Shown: positions 1 to 6,778, counted from the stretch's first letter. The stretch: 10,773 bases of DNA from Clostridiales bacterium (GCA_029267975.1 JAJUHH010000061.1:1-10773); one strand, 5' to 3'. Numbers and translations: made by a program. Notes: generated by a model from the letters alone, not told the origin.

Positions 1-695
1 ATATCAATCCCTCCAAACATACAGGTGGAATTCACATAAACAACCGGTGCTGCCACATCTGCTGATTGCATATGTTTATTGCTGACTCCTCCGAAAATAG
101 GCACATTATTGATCTTCACGTTGACGCCTTGGGGCAGATAAATATCAATTCCACCAAAGATTGCCTGGGCATTGATTTCACAGTCGCCGGTGATACGTGC
201 ATCCCTCAGGTCCAGAACAAGACCTCCAAAGACAGCATTCACACTGGTTTTGTAGAACTGGTCTGTAATATTGATCCTGTTGCTGCTAAAGATTGCACTA
301 TACTCGGGTGCAGCTGCTCCTGAATAGGTCTGACCCTGTGCAGCACCTGTTGTATAGCTCTGGTCGAAATTAGGACGCCTGCGAAAGGCCCCCTGAAAAA
401 TAATGCGAATACCAATAAATACTAGAATTGCCGGTATGATAAGCTCCCAAACACTAAAACGTAGATTTACCTGATAACTTACCAACAATAATACACCAAT
501 AATAAAACCAATGGTGGAACCTGTTCCGAAACCGGACTGGATCATGCTGATAAAGCAGGGAATAATGATAAGCAAGGTCCACCATCCGTCAAAAAACAAA
601 TGAAAGTCCCACAGGTTCATAACGTTTCCGGCGAATCCGATTCCTATGATTATGAAGAAAAACCCCCATAAAACGTTTGATAACTTATTTCTCAT
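1..695 (-). CDS. LiaF-like membrane protein, C-terminus cut by window edge
   Basis: This is an open frame of 231 codons running off the left edge. ATG at 695 follows a strong GGGAGGAAG site. Residues 1-104 hold about four hydrophobic segments (roughly 8-28, 38-52, 60-75, 83-101), ending at the positive run RRR (105-107). A low-complexity Gly/Ala/Gln/Tyr linker spans about 110-130. From 135 on, a soluble part carries four FGG turns at 156, 180, 201 and 227, with the FGGIDIYLP type of strand typical of the LiaF C-terminal domain (PF09922). The N-terminal part resembles the LiaI/LiaF-like transmembrane domain. Known relatives sense or damp cell-envelope stress signalling through LiaRS-type two-component systems. 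No kinase or regulator is visible here, so the partner is unknown. The four evenly spaced FGG units suggest a beta-solenoid. The family assignment is firm; the function is inferred. Confidence 0.85.
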   Translation of the reverse strand, partial: MRNKLSNVLWGFFFIIIGIGFAGNVMNLWDFHLFFDGWWTLLIIIPCFISMIQSGFGTGSTIGFIIGVLLLVSYQVNLRFSVWELIIPAILVFIGIRIIFQGAFRRRPNFDQSYTTGAAQGQTYSGAAAPEYSAIFSSNRINITDQFYKTSVNAVFGGLVLDLRDARITGDCEINAQAIFGGIDIYLPQGVNVKINNVPIFGGVSNKHMQSADVAAPVVYVNSTCMFGGID

Positions 696-734
696 GTGTT
701 TCTTCCTCCCACTTAGAAAAAATAGATTGATAGG

Positions 735-759
735 GATGTCAATCATTTCTCTTGACATC
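735..759. repeat. Perfect 8-bp inverted repeat in the liaF-like leader
   Basis: GATGTCAA (735-742) and TTGACATC (752-759) form a perfect inverted repeat separated by 9 nt. It lies 40-64 nt upstream of the LiaF-like start codon and downstream of the possible promoter. A run of Ts does not follow it on either strand, so it is not a terminator. It could be an operator for a dimeric regulator or an mRNA hairpin. Confidence 0.55.
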
Positions 760-790
760 ATGGACATGTATATATTTCCAAACCCATCAT

Positions 791-818
791 ATTATATATA
801 ACGCAAAACCGCAACCAA
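791..818 (-). promoter_or_regulatory. Possible promoter for the LiaF-like gene
   Basis: On the minus strand a perfect -10 TATAAT (791-796) has a weak -35 TTGGTT (813-818) 16 nt upstream. Transcription would start near 784, giving a leader of about 90 nt that contains the inverted repeat at 735-759. The surrounding sequence from 760 to 850 is very AT-rich, so chance matches are likely. I see no convincing terminator after the protease gene that ends at 949, so read-through from that gene is also possible. Confidence 0.35.
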
Positions 819-948
819 TTACTTCAATCTCTAATCATTTTAATTATATTTTAACCAAGTACCATCATTCTTTTCATAAGCAAGGCCAGTAATTGGCAAC
901 TTTTATCTTCCGGCTTGTTCTACGCGTAAATTACCCTTCCCTTTTCTA

Positions 949-2685
949 TTATCCATCCTGGGTACTTGCCCTAAGGATGTCAAATACATTATATATATCA
1001 ACAATTCCATATCCCCAGTCACGGTTTGGATAGCTTAGATTCGGGTTACGGCTTGCACCGCGGATTAAAAATCTCTTGATTTGTGCCGAATCGACTCCAG
1101 GATAATTGTTCCGTACAATCGCCCATTCAAGTAAGATAGCAGCGATACCTGTCGTATGTGCCGCCGCAGCGCCGGTACCGGAGATCTGGGTATATCCCTG
1201 CTGTAAGTCCGGTGCCTGGATGTTGACTCCAGGCGCTGCCACATCCGGTTTGATTTCACCTATTCTTGTATAGCCTCTGCTTGCACTTTGATAAAGGTTA
1301 TTATTGACACTCGGATTATAAGCTGTGACCGTAATAGGATTGATGGAGGTCCCTGGTGAGGTAATGGTGGTGTAAGGATCTGATTCAACGAAGTAGGTAT
1401 TAGGAGAAATAAAAGCAGTGATTGGGAGCCAGATATGAAAGGAACCTTCCAGATCACCTCTGGTATAAACCTGAAAACGCCATATGCCAGAAGTAGGGTT
1501 TTCAAAACGCATTACGATCACCTGGTCCCCTGTCCGGGCTTCAATCATCACATAATCAACATAGATAACTGTCCGCTCAAATACAAAGCTGATGGTTCTG
1601 TTCACCCGAAGGCCTTCCACAATTCTGGGAATGTATTCTCCCGATGGGGACAAGATATCAATAGAATAGGTATTGGGCGCAGTTCCCCAAAGCTCCATGG
1701 TAAAACCGCTCTCATTCTCCCCCACGTTTAATTCCACAACGCTTGATTCGGAATCCGGTCTGATCCGGCTAAAATAATGTCTTCTGGTATTTCCTTCATT
1801 CCCTGCAGCAGTAACGATGGAAACACCCGGAAAATTGGCCCCTACAGAGATTAAATGGCTTAAGGTTGACCTTCCGTCATGAGGACCCTGAGACGAGCCT
1901 AACCCAATACAGATAGCGATTGGCATGTTGAGCCTTCTGGCCACTCCGATCAGATATTGCAGACCCCACATAATGTCATTTTCCTGATAAGCTACTGCAT
2001 CCTGCGGTATCAGGTAAAAATCCAATAAGGCTCTTTTCGCCTGCTTCAGCTTGACAATGGCAAGTTTGGAGCCTGGGACAACACCGCTGAAATTATTTGC
2101 AGTATCCACATTACCGGCAGCAATTCCGGCAAGCATGGTTCCATGCCCATTCTCGTCGGTGGAGGGAAGGACCTCCAGGGGATTCTCACTTTGCAGTGCC
2201 TGATTGATATCTTCCTCCAGATATTCCGTGCCATAGAAGTAATACTCAGGATACCTGTCACTATCAATGGTCTGGTCCCAAATTGCTGCAATCCTTGTGC
2301 TTCCATCAGCATTTCTAAAGATTGGATTGGTATAATCAATGCCGGTATCAACCAGTCCCACCAATACCCCCTCCCCGAGAAGATTAAAGACAGGACTTCG
2401 ACGAAGGCGTATCACTCCGGAGGCTTCCAGACTGATTTGGCTCATTAGGCCATAGCAGGAGGGTAGCACATTATAGCCAAAGGTGGTAATAAAGCGATTA
2501 TCGAGTTGAGCAGCCGGTACATATACAACTGCATAGCGGTCATTCATAACCTGTACGATGCCATCTGTATATCGCCGCAGGAGGTTCTCGTTTTGATTGA
2601 ACTCGACTACTAAATCAACATATTCTTCACTGGTAATAATCTGTCTGTTCTCCGCATTCACTCTGCGTATCGATTCAGACGTCAT
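949..2685 (-). CDS. Csp-like subtilisin pseudoprotease (catalytic Ser replaced by Gly)
   Basis: A 578-residue S8 (subtilase) family protein. ATG at 2685 is chosen because GGAGGTG sits 8 nt upstream; the frame stays open further but overlaps the preceding gene. Order of parts: prodomain-like N-terminus (1 to about 95); Asp motif VDTGID with D113; His motif GHGTMLAG with H181; oxyanion motif AAGNEG with N296; an insert of about 130 residues (310-440) placed like the jelly-roll of Csp proteases; then the Ser motif reading GTGAAAAHTTG with Gly at 505. The codon is GGC (1171-1173), against AGT in the paralogue upstream. Without the nucleophile it should not cleave peptides. No signal peptide is visible. 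It lies 7 nt after the active paralogue, so the two are co-transcribed. In Clostridioides difficile the family member CspC is likewise inactive and acts in germinant signalling. The family is firm; the role is inferred. Confidence 0.9.
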   Translation of the reverse strand: MTSESIRRVNAENRQIITSEEYVDLVVEFNQNENLLRRYTDGIVQVMNDRYAVVYVPAAQLDNRFITTFGYNVLPSCYGLMSQISLEASGVIRLRRSPVFNLLGEGVLVGLVDTGIDYTNPIFRNADGSTRIAAIWDQTIDSDRYPEYYFYGTEYLEEDINQALQSENPLEVLPSTDENGHGTMLAGIAAGNVDTANNFSGVVPGSKLAIVKLKQAKRALLDFYLIPQDAVAYQENDIMWGLQYLIGVARRLNMPIAICIGLGSSQGPHDGRSTLSHLISVGANFPGVSIVTAAGNEGNTRRHYFSRIRPDSESSVVELNVGENESGFTMELWGTAPNTYSIDILSPSGEYIPRIVEGLRVNRTISFVFERTVIYVDYVMIEARTGDQVIVMRFENPTSGIWRFQVYTRGDLEGSFHIWLPITAFISPNTYFVESDPYTTITSPGTSINPITVTAYNPSVNNNLYQSASRGYTRIGEIKPDVAAPGVNIQAPDLQQGYTQISGTGAAAAHTTGIAAILLEWAIVRNNYPGVDSAQIKRFLIRGASRNPNLSYPNRDWGYGIVDIYNVFDILRASTQDG

Positions 2686-2692
2686 AACTCTT

Positions 2693-4405
2693 TCACCTCC
2701 CTTGCGATGCTCCCGGCCGAAGAATATCAAATATATTATAGATATCCAGGATCCCATACCCCCAATCCCGGTTGGGATATTGTATGCTGGGGTTTCGTCT
2801 GGCACCCCGCGTCATAAAAACCTTAATATCCGTGGAATTTACATCCGGTTGATTCCCGCGGACAACCGCCCATTCCAAAAAGAGCGCAGTCACTCCGGTT
2901 GTATGCGCAGCACTGGCACTCGTGCCTGTCACTCCCGCAAAGCCTCCATCTAAGGTGGGGGCAGTAATATTGACACCGGGAGCCGCAATGTCCGGTTTCA
3001 CAGCACCAGTGGCCGTAAACCCTCTGCTGGCATCCAGAAATAAACTTTCATCCTCCGTATTATAGGCTGTCACTGTAATGGGTACAGGAGCATTTCCAAG
3101 AGATAAAATGGTGGTGTAGGGATCAGAACGAATAAAATAGGTATCATTGGAAATGAACCCGGCCATGGGTAACCATGCGTTAAATTGTGTTGCCAGGCCA
3201 CCTCTTCCATAGACATTTATTCTCCAGATCCCCGGACTGGGATCAGTAAATCGAACCAGTATCATTTGATTTCCGCTTTGGGATTCAATCAACTGATAAT
3301 CGATTAAAATCCGGGTGGGTTCAAAAATAAAGGTGATATCCCTATTTTCATCCAGACGCGGAATGATCTGCGGCACATATTCGCCGGAGGGTGTCTGAAC
3401 ATCAATGGAAAAGGTTCCGGGGGATCTGCCCCAGATCTCAAGGGAGAAGCCAGGCTCATTTTCTCCTACAAAGATCTCCATGGTTTCACGCCCCACCTCA
3501 GGATTGATCGTACCGGAAAAATGTCTTCTGGCATTTCCCTCATTCCCGGCCGCCACAACAACACCCACCTGCAGGGTCTCCGCCCGCAGGGACAGGTAGC
3601 CGCTTAAGGTACCTCTGCCATCATGTGCTCCCTGGGAAGTACCGAGAGCAATGCATAATGCTAGGGGACGGTTTAGCCGGATCGCAACACTGATCACATA
3701 ATCAAGAGCAAATAAGATATCATTTTCCTGATAGCAGTTTGCTGTATCCGGTATACGAAAGAATTCCCTGAGATAACGCTTTGCCGGCTTGAGCTTTACT
3801 ACCACCAGCTCTGCATCCGGTGCAATTCCATAAAAATCACTGTCCGGTACTTCATTTCCTGCAGCAATGCCTGCCAGCATCGTTCCATGTCCAACCTCAT
3901 CCGTTGTCGGGACAATCGATCTGGGCTCATCACTTTGCAAGGCCTCATTAATCTGTTGCTGAGAATACTCTGTGCCATAGTAAGTATGACCGGGATAATT
4001 ATCACTTTGAATTGTCTGATCCCAAAGATAAGCTATTTTGGATGTATTATCTGCTTTGCGAAAGATAGGATTGGTGTAATCAATTCCTGTATCAATAATC
4101 CCAATCAGAACCCCCTGACCCCGAAGATTAAAATTCGGAATATTTCGTAACCTGACAATACCGGAAGCCTCCAGACTAGCCTCGCTGATTGTCCCAAATA
4201 AGGAAGGCATGACGGAGTAACCCAATTCCATGATGATATTATCAGTAATTTGTGACACCGGAACATGGACCACCGCATCAAAAAAATTGATGATATGTAT
4301 CGTAGCGTCTTCAAAGCGGTTGAGTATGTTCATATCTCCACTATAAGAAATCAGTAAATCGGCATAGTCCTCACTGATGATCCTGTTACGCTCCTCAGCT
4401 GTCAT
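2693..4405 (-). CDS. Csp-like subtilisin-family serine protease, intact triad
   Basis: A 570-residue S8 family protease. ATG at 4405 is preferred because AGGGG lies about 8 nt upstream and the product then aligns end to end with the downstream paralogue; the frame is open to 4561 without support. It shows a prodomain-like N-terminus (1 to about 88), IIDTGID with D105, GHGTMLAG with H173, AAGNEG with the oxyanion N288, a jelly-roll-like insert (about 300-432), and GTSASAAHTTG with S496. The ends RDWGYG and DIYN-FDIL are shared with the paralogue. There is no signal peptide or membrane segment. This architecture is that of CspA/B/C, the spore germination proteases that activate the cortex lytic enzyme SleC; Lachnospiraceae also carry related copies of unknown role. 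No sleC is visible here, so calling it cspB would be premature. Confidence 0.9.
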   Translation of the reverse strand: MTAEERNRIISEDYADLLISYSGDMNILNRFEDATIHIINFFDAVVHVPVSQITDNIIMELGYSVMPSLFGTISEASLEASGIVRLRNIPNFNLRGQGVLIGIIDTGIDYTNPIFRKADNTSKIAYLWDQTIQSDNYPGHTYYGTEYSQQQINEALQSDEPRSIVPTTDEVGHGTMLAGIAAGNEVPDSDFYGIAPDAELVVVKLKPAKRYLREFFRIPDTANCYQENDILFALDYVISVAIRLNRPLALCIALGTSQGAHDGRGTLSGYLSLRAETLQVGVVVAAGNEGNARRHFSGTINPEVGRETMEIFVGENEPGFSLEIWGRSPGTFSIDVQTPSGEYVPQIIPRLDENRDITFIFEPTRILIDYQLIESQSGNQMILVRFTDPSPGIWRINVYGRGGLATQFNAWLPMAGFISNDTYFIRSDPYTTILSLGNAPVPITVTAYNTEDESLFLDASRGFTATGAVKPDIAAPGVNITAPTLDGGFAGVTGTSASAAHTTGVTALFLEWAVVRGNQPDVNSTDIKVFMTRGARRNPSIQYPNRDWGYGILDIYNIFDILRPGASQGR

Positions 4406-4436
4406 AATGACCCCTATCAGAATTACCTTTACCACT

Positions 4437-4442
4437 ATTATA
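4437..4442 (-). promoter_or_regulatory. Possible -10 box for the subtilase pair
   Basis: A TATAAT on the minus strand lies 31 nt upstream of the protease ATG and downstream of the rplT terminator, where a promoter is needed. No recognisable vegetative -35 sits 16-18 nt upstream, so an alternative sigma factor, for example a sporulation factor, or an activator could be involved. That last point is conjecture. Confidence 0.35.
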
Positions 4443-4548
4443 TAGATATCCCAAAGAATATAGTATTGCAGGAATAAAAAGAGTTTTGCAGGAAGCATTA
4501 GATAATCTTCCCCTTTGCTATCAAAGAGAAGCCGGCGGATTTTTCGAC

Positions 4549-4580
4549 AAAAAAAGAGCAATTGCTATTGCAATTACTCT
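4549..4580 (-). terminator. Rho-independent terminator of infC-rpmI-rplT
   Basis: On the minus strand AGAGTAATTGC (4580-4570), a 4-nt loop and GCAATTGCTCT (4565-4555) pair over 11 bp with one G-U pair. A run of seven U follows (4555-4549). It lies 22 nt after the rplT stop codon and separates the translation operon from the subtilase pair. Confidence 0.93.
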
Positions 4581-4601
4581 CTTAAAATCTGTAATTTATA
4601 T

Positions 4602-4958
4602 TTATGCCAGCTTGGACTTAGCAACCTCAGCAAGTGCAGTAAAGCCCTGTGCATCGTTGATTGCCATGTCGGAAAGCATCTTTCTGTTGATCTCAACATT
4701 TGCTAACTTTAAGCCGTACATGAATTTGCTGTAGGATAATCCATTCATTCTCGCAGCAGCATTAATTCTTGCAATCCATAACTGTCTGAACTGTCTCTTT
4801 CTTTCTTTTCTACCTGCGAAAGATGAGGTTAAAGCTCTCATTACTGACTGCTTTGCTACTCTATACTGTTTTGATCTGGCGCCTCTGTAACCCTTAGCCA
4901 GCTTTAATACTTTATTATGTCTTTTCTTCGCGTTTAATCCGCCTTTAATTCTTGCCAT
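4602..4958 (-). CDS. rplT: 50S ribosomal protein L20
   Basis: The 118-residue protein has the usual length and sequence of bL20: a very basic N-terminus (MARIKGG, then KRHNKVLKLAKGYRGARS) followed by the compact C-terminal domain ending EVAKSKLA. L20 binds 23S rRNA early in large-subunit assembly. In several bacteria it also binds its own operon mRNA and represses it. The start at 4958 has AAGGAGG 8 nt upstream. It is the last gene of the operon, 25 nt after rpmI, and is followed by a strong terminator. Confidence 0.98.
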   Translation of the reverse strand: MARIKGGLNAKKRHNKVLKLAKGYRGARSKQYRVAKQSVMRALTSSFAGRKERKRQFRQLWIARINAAARMNGLSYSKFMYGLKLANVEINRKMLSDMAINDAQGFTALAEVAKSKLA

Positions 4959-4983
4959 GTTCTATTCCTCCTTATCACCAATC

Positions 4984-5181
4984 TTAAAGATATGGTAAGA
5001 TCTTCTTCATGTTTTTGATATTTGTTGAATCCGTCATAGCAGGTTTTCTTAAATTTCTCTTTCTTTTAGCGGATTTCTTGGTTAAGATATGGCTCTTGTA
5101 AGCCTTCATTCTCTTTAACTTTCCAGTTCCTGTGACTTTGAAGCGCTTAGCTGCTGCTTTGCTTGTTTTTAACTTGGGCAT
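4984..5181 (-). CDS. rpmI: 50S ribosomal protein L35
   Basis: The 65-residue protein matches bL35 in length and in its conserved start (MPKLKTSKAAAKRFK, then TGTGKLKR) and its strongly basic composition. It is a structural protein of the large ribosomal subunit. ATG at 5181 has AAGGAGG 7 nt upstream. It sits between infC and rplT, the standard order, with an 81-nt spacer from infC that holds a repeat-containing hairpin (5206-5248). Confidence 0.98.
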   Translation of the reverse strand: MPKLKTSKAAAKRFKVTGTGKLKRMKAYKSHILTKKSAKRKRNLRKPAMTDSTNIKNMKKILPYL

Positions 5182-5205
5182 GATATTTCCTCCTTAATAA
5201 TTGAT

Positions 5206-5248
5206 ACAGCCAAAGACCGCCGTAAAACTGCCGCCGTAAAAAGGCTGT
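5206..5248 (-). repeat. Direct repeat inside a possible hairpin, infC-rpmI spacer
   Basis: ACAGCC and GGCTGT (5206-5211 and 5243-5248) can pair as a 6-bp stem. The loop holds an 11-nt direct repeat, read on the minus strand as TTTTACGGCGG, at 5241-5231 and 5227-5217 with a 14-nt period. There is no terminator-like U-run directly after the stem. It sits just upstream of the rpmI ribosome binding site and could affect translation or RNA processing there. Confidence 0.45.
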
Positions 5249-5262
5249 TTTAGCTTAGTATT

Positions 5263-5769
5263 TTAACGTTTTTCTGTTAAGAACATAATCATACTTCTAC
5301 CTTCGAGTTTCGCAGGCTTTTCAATCACTGCGATATCCTCGAGCTTTGCAAAGAAATTATCCAGGATAACCTTAGAGGATGTGGTATGAGCCATTTCGCG
5401 TCCGCGGAAACGTAGGGCAACCTTTACCTTATCGCCGTGGGTAATAAATTTACGAGCTTGGTTTGCCTTTGTATTTAAGTCATTCTCATCAATGTTAGGT
5501 GATAAACGAATCTCTTTGACATCGGTAACCTTCTGTTTTTTCTTGGCTTCCTTTTCTTTTCTTGCCAACTCGTATCTGTATTTACCGTAATCGATAATTT
5601 TACAAACGGGTGGCTTTGCTGTGGGAGCGATTTTGACAAGGTCAAGATTCGCCTCCTTTGCAAGCTTCATTGCATCCTTGGCAGACATAATCCCTAACTG
5701 CTCTCCGTCTTCACCAATCAGCCTGACTTCTTTGTCTCTGATTTGTTCGTTAATCATTAAATCGCTAAT
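5263..5769 (-). CDS. infC: Translation initiation factor IF-3 (probable ATT start)
   Basis: IF3 binds the 30S subunit, keeps it apart from 50S, and checks the initiator tRNA and start codon. The N-domain opens with MINEQIRDKEVRLI, the IF3 signature KIIDYGKYRYE follows, then a Lys-rich linker (ARKEKEAKKKQK) and the C-domain with DLNTKANQARKF and RFRGREM. I place the start at ATT (5769-5767). GGAGG (5783-5779) lies 9 nt before it but 21 nt before the first ATG (5757), which is too far. The product is then 168 residues, with Ser-Asp-Leu before MINEQ. ATT and other rare starts are known for infC and let IF3 limit its own synthesis. A conservative annotation would start at 5757 (164 residues). It is the first gene of infC-rpmI-rplT. 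Confidence 0.96.
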   Translation of the reverse strand: MSDLMINEQIRDKEVRLIGEDGEQLGIMSAKDAMKLAKEANLDLVKIAPTAKPPVCKIIDYGKYRYELARKEKEAKKKQKVTDVKEIRLSPNIDENDLNTKANQARKFITHGDKVKVALRFRGREMAHTTSSKVILDNFFAKLEDIAVIEKPAKLEGRSMIMFLTEKR

Positions 5770-5778
5770 AGTACTGCA

Positions 5779-5783
5779 CCTCC
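5779..5783 (-). promoter_or_regulatory. infC ribosome binding site pointing to an ATT start
   Basis: GGAGG on the minus strand (within TGGAGGTGC) is the only good Shine-Dalgarno site before infC. Its 9-nt spacing to ATT at 5769 and 21-nt spacing to ATG at 5757 favour the rare start. Confidence 0.75.
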
Positions 5784-5830
5784 ATAGGTTTTAGGTTCAC
5801 TGTTACATAGTTTCTATGCTCTTTGCATAT

Positions 5831-5858
5831 AAAAAGGGTGGATAAAGAATATCCACCC
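5831..5858 (-). terminator. Attenuator-type terminator in the infC leader
   Basis: On the minus strand GGGTGGATA (5858-5850), a 5-nt loop and TATCCACCC (5844-5836) form a perfect 9-bp stem followed by five U (5835-5831). It lies about 60 nt upstream of the infC start and downstream of the operon promoter. It must therefore act inside the leader as a conditional terminator rather than at a gene end. Confidence 0.88.
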
Positions 5859-6008
5859 GAATGCACATAACATCATACCTCTATACAAGAATATGTTGAA
5901 ATTTTAATTGCATTAACCCGTTCACAGTAAATACCTTACGTTATGGGTGAGAGATGGATCTCTTCTTGGACCATGTAAATATTGCTTCACAATACTCACA
6001 GCTAACAC

Positions 6009-6037
6009 ATTGTAACACGCACCTGTGTGATTGTCAA
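6009..6037 (-). promoter_or_regulatory. infC operon promoter
   Basis: The minus strand has a perfect -35 TTGACA (6037-6032), a 17-nt spacer and -10 TACAAT (6014-6009), one base off consensus. It begins only 13 nt after the stop codon of the ECF gene, with no terminator between. Transcripts from the ECF gene may therefore also enter the infC leader. Confidence 0.88.
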
Positions 6038-6050
6038 GAACTAATTGTAA

Positions 6051-6662
6051 TTAAGCCCTGGCTTTTTTGGTTACGACATCAATGGTTTTTGATATGGCAG
6101 TACCCGCCACAAAGTTCACAGCTGCCTCGATCAAGCCGTTCAGCCCTACGAAAGCAACCACAAAGGCAAAAGCATTGCTGACATTCAACTGTGTGGCAAA
6201 GCCCTGAACATAATCTGTATCATAGAAAAACCAAACAAAGGTTGGCATGAAAAAAATCGTATTAAGCAAAGGACCTGCTAAGCTTCCCACGATATAAGAT
6301 ATGTTGCTGTTTTTTGCCATCTTCTTTACCGCCAGGAAAATAAGACCGGTAAGCCATCCCATCAGTATACGAGGTACAAAGCACAGGATAAAGGTCTTTG
6401 CCGGGTCAATGCTTAAGAGGGTCGTTCCGAAGGGATCCAGCCCGAAGCATTGAATAAAGCTTGTCAGTCCAAAGATTCCCCCCAGGATTGCCCCACTTAC
6501 AGGTCCAAGGGTAATTGCTCCCACTGCAACCGGAAGTACCAGCAGGGTAATTGATAATCCCCCTGTTTTAATGTACCCAATGGGGGTAAATGCCATTAAA
6601 AGAATAATGGCAGTAAATAGTGCCAGCTGCACTAAACGTAAGGTTTTTTGATTTGTTACCAT
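6051..6662 (-). CDS. ECF transporter S component (substrate unknown)
   Basis: The 203-residue, very hydrophobic protein has about six membrane segments (roughly 9-27, 36-52, 54-72, 88-112, 121-147, 158-190). Its pattern fits the ECF transporter S-component family (PF12822 type): an N-terminal ALFTAIILLMAF helix, a GYIKTGGLSITLL loop, and Gly-rich helices (GAILGGIFG). S components bind a vitamin or similar micronutrient and dock on a shared EcfA/A'/T energy module. None of those genes is present here, so it would use a module encoded elsewhere. ATG at 6662 has GGAGG 7 nt upstream. The gene stands alone behind a structured leader with a terminator, so its expression is probably controlled by a small molecule. 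Pantothenate, folate or another vitamin are all possible; the sequence does not decide. Confidence 0.85.
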   Translation of the reverse strand: MVTNQKTLRLVQLALFTAIILLMAFTPIGYIKTGGLSITLLVLPVAVGAITLGPVSGAILGGIFGLTSFIQCFGLDPFGTTLLSIDPAKTFILCFVPRILMGWLTGLIFLAVKKMAKNSNISYIVGSLAGPLLNTIFFMPTFVWFFYDTDYVQGFATQLNVSNAFAFVVAFVGLNGLIEAAVNFVAGTAISKTIDVVTKKARA

Positions 6663-6726
6663 AATATCCTCCTTCTGATTGTTCCAATCTATGAGTAGTA
6701 TTGGTCAATGTACAATTAAATCATAC

Positions 6727-6778
6727 AAAAACACCTTTATGAAATCCGACTCGATTGCCGTCGATTTCACGAAGGTGT
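6727..6778 (-). terminator. Terminator in the leader of the ECF gene
   Basis: On the minus strand ACACCTT (6778-6772) pairs with AAGGTGT (6737-6731). Inside it TGAAAT pairs with ATTTCA and GAC with GTC, giving a long, slightly imperfect hairpin of roughly 17-20 bp. U-rich sequence follows directly (6731-6727). It ends about 65 nt before the ECF start codon, so it controls entry into that gene, as expected for a riboswitch expression platform. Confidence 0.82.

Larger units (their letters stand above)
5770..6002 (-). promoter_or_regulatory. infC-rpmI-rplT leader, L20-leader-like attenuation element
   Basis: About 230 nt of untranslated leader separate the predicted transcription start (near 6002) from infC. 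The segment CACCCATAAC (5949-5940) can pair with GTTATG (5871-5866) and GGGTG (5858-5854), leaving a 7-nt bulge. This uses the 5' arm of the attenuator stem, so the two structures exclude each other. Known biology: in Bacillus subtilis L20 represses this operon by premature termination in the leader, and an L20 leader family is described for Firmicutes. I infer the same here. The exact L20 binding site was not identified. Confidence 0.7.

Noticed and set aside
66..323. 85-codon plus-strand frame at the left edge
   Set aside because: It lies antisense within the LiaF-like coding region, which has a strong ribosome site and family motifs; the plus-strand product has no recognisable features.
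752..780. Plus-strand TTGACA as a -35 box
   Set aside because: No -10 box lies at normal spacing and no plus-strand gene follows. The word is explained as one arm of the inverted repeat at 735-759.
819..948. Hairpin near 882-902 (GCCA-N5-TGGC with flanking AAG/CTT) as a terminator for the subtilase pair
   Set aside because: The stem is short and bulged and no U-run follows on the minus strand.
2686..2805. Earlier in-frame start for the pseudoprotease at 2805
   Set aside because: It would overlap the upstream protease gene by over 100 nt and lacks a ribosome site, whereas ATG 2685 has GGAGGTG at ideal spacing.
4406..4561. Earlier in-frame start for the active protease at 4561
   Set aside because: It would begin inside the rplT terminator and adds a hydrophobic stretch absent from the paralogue; ATG 4405 has its own ribosome site.
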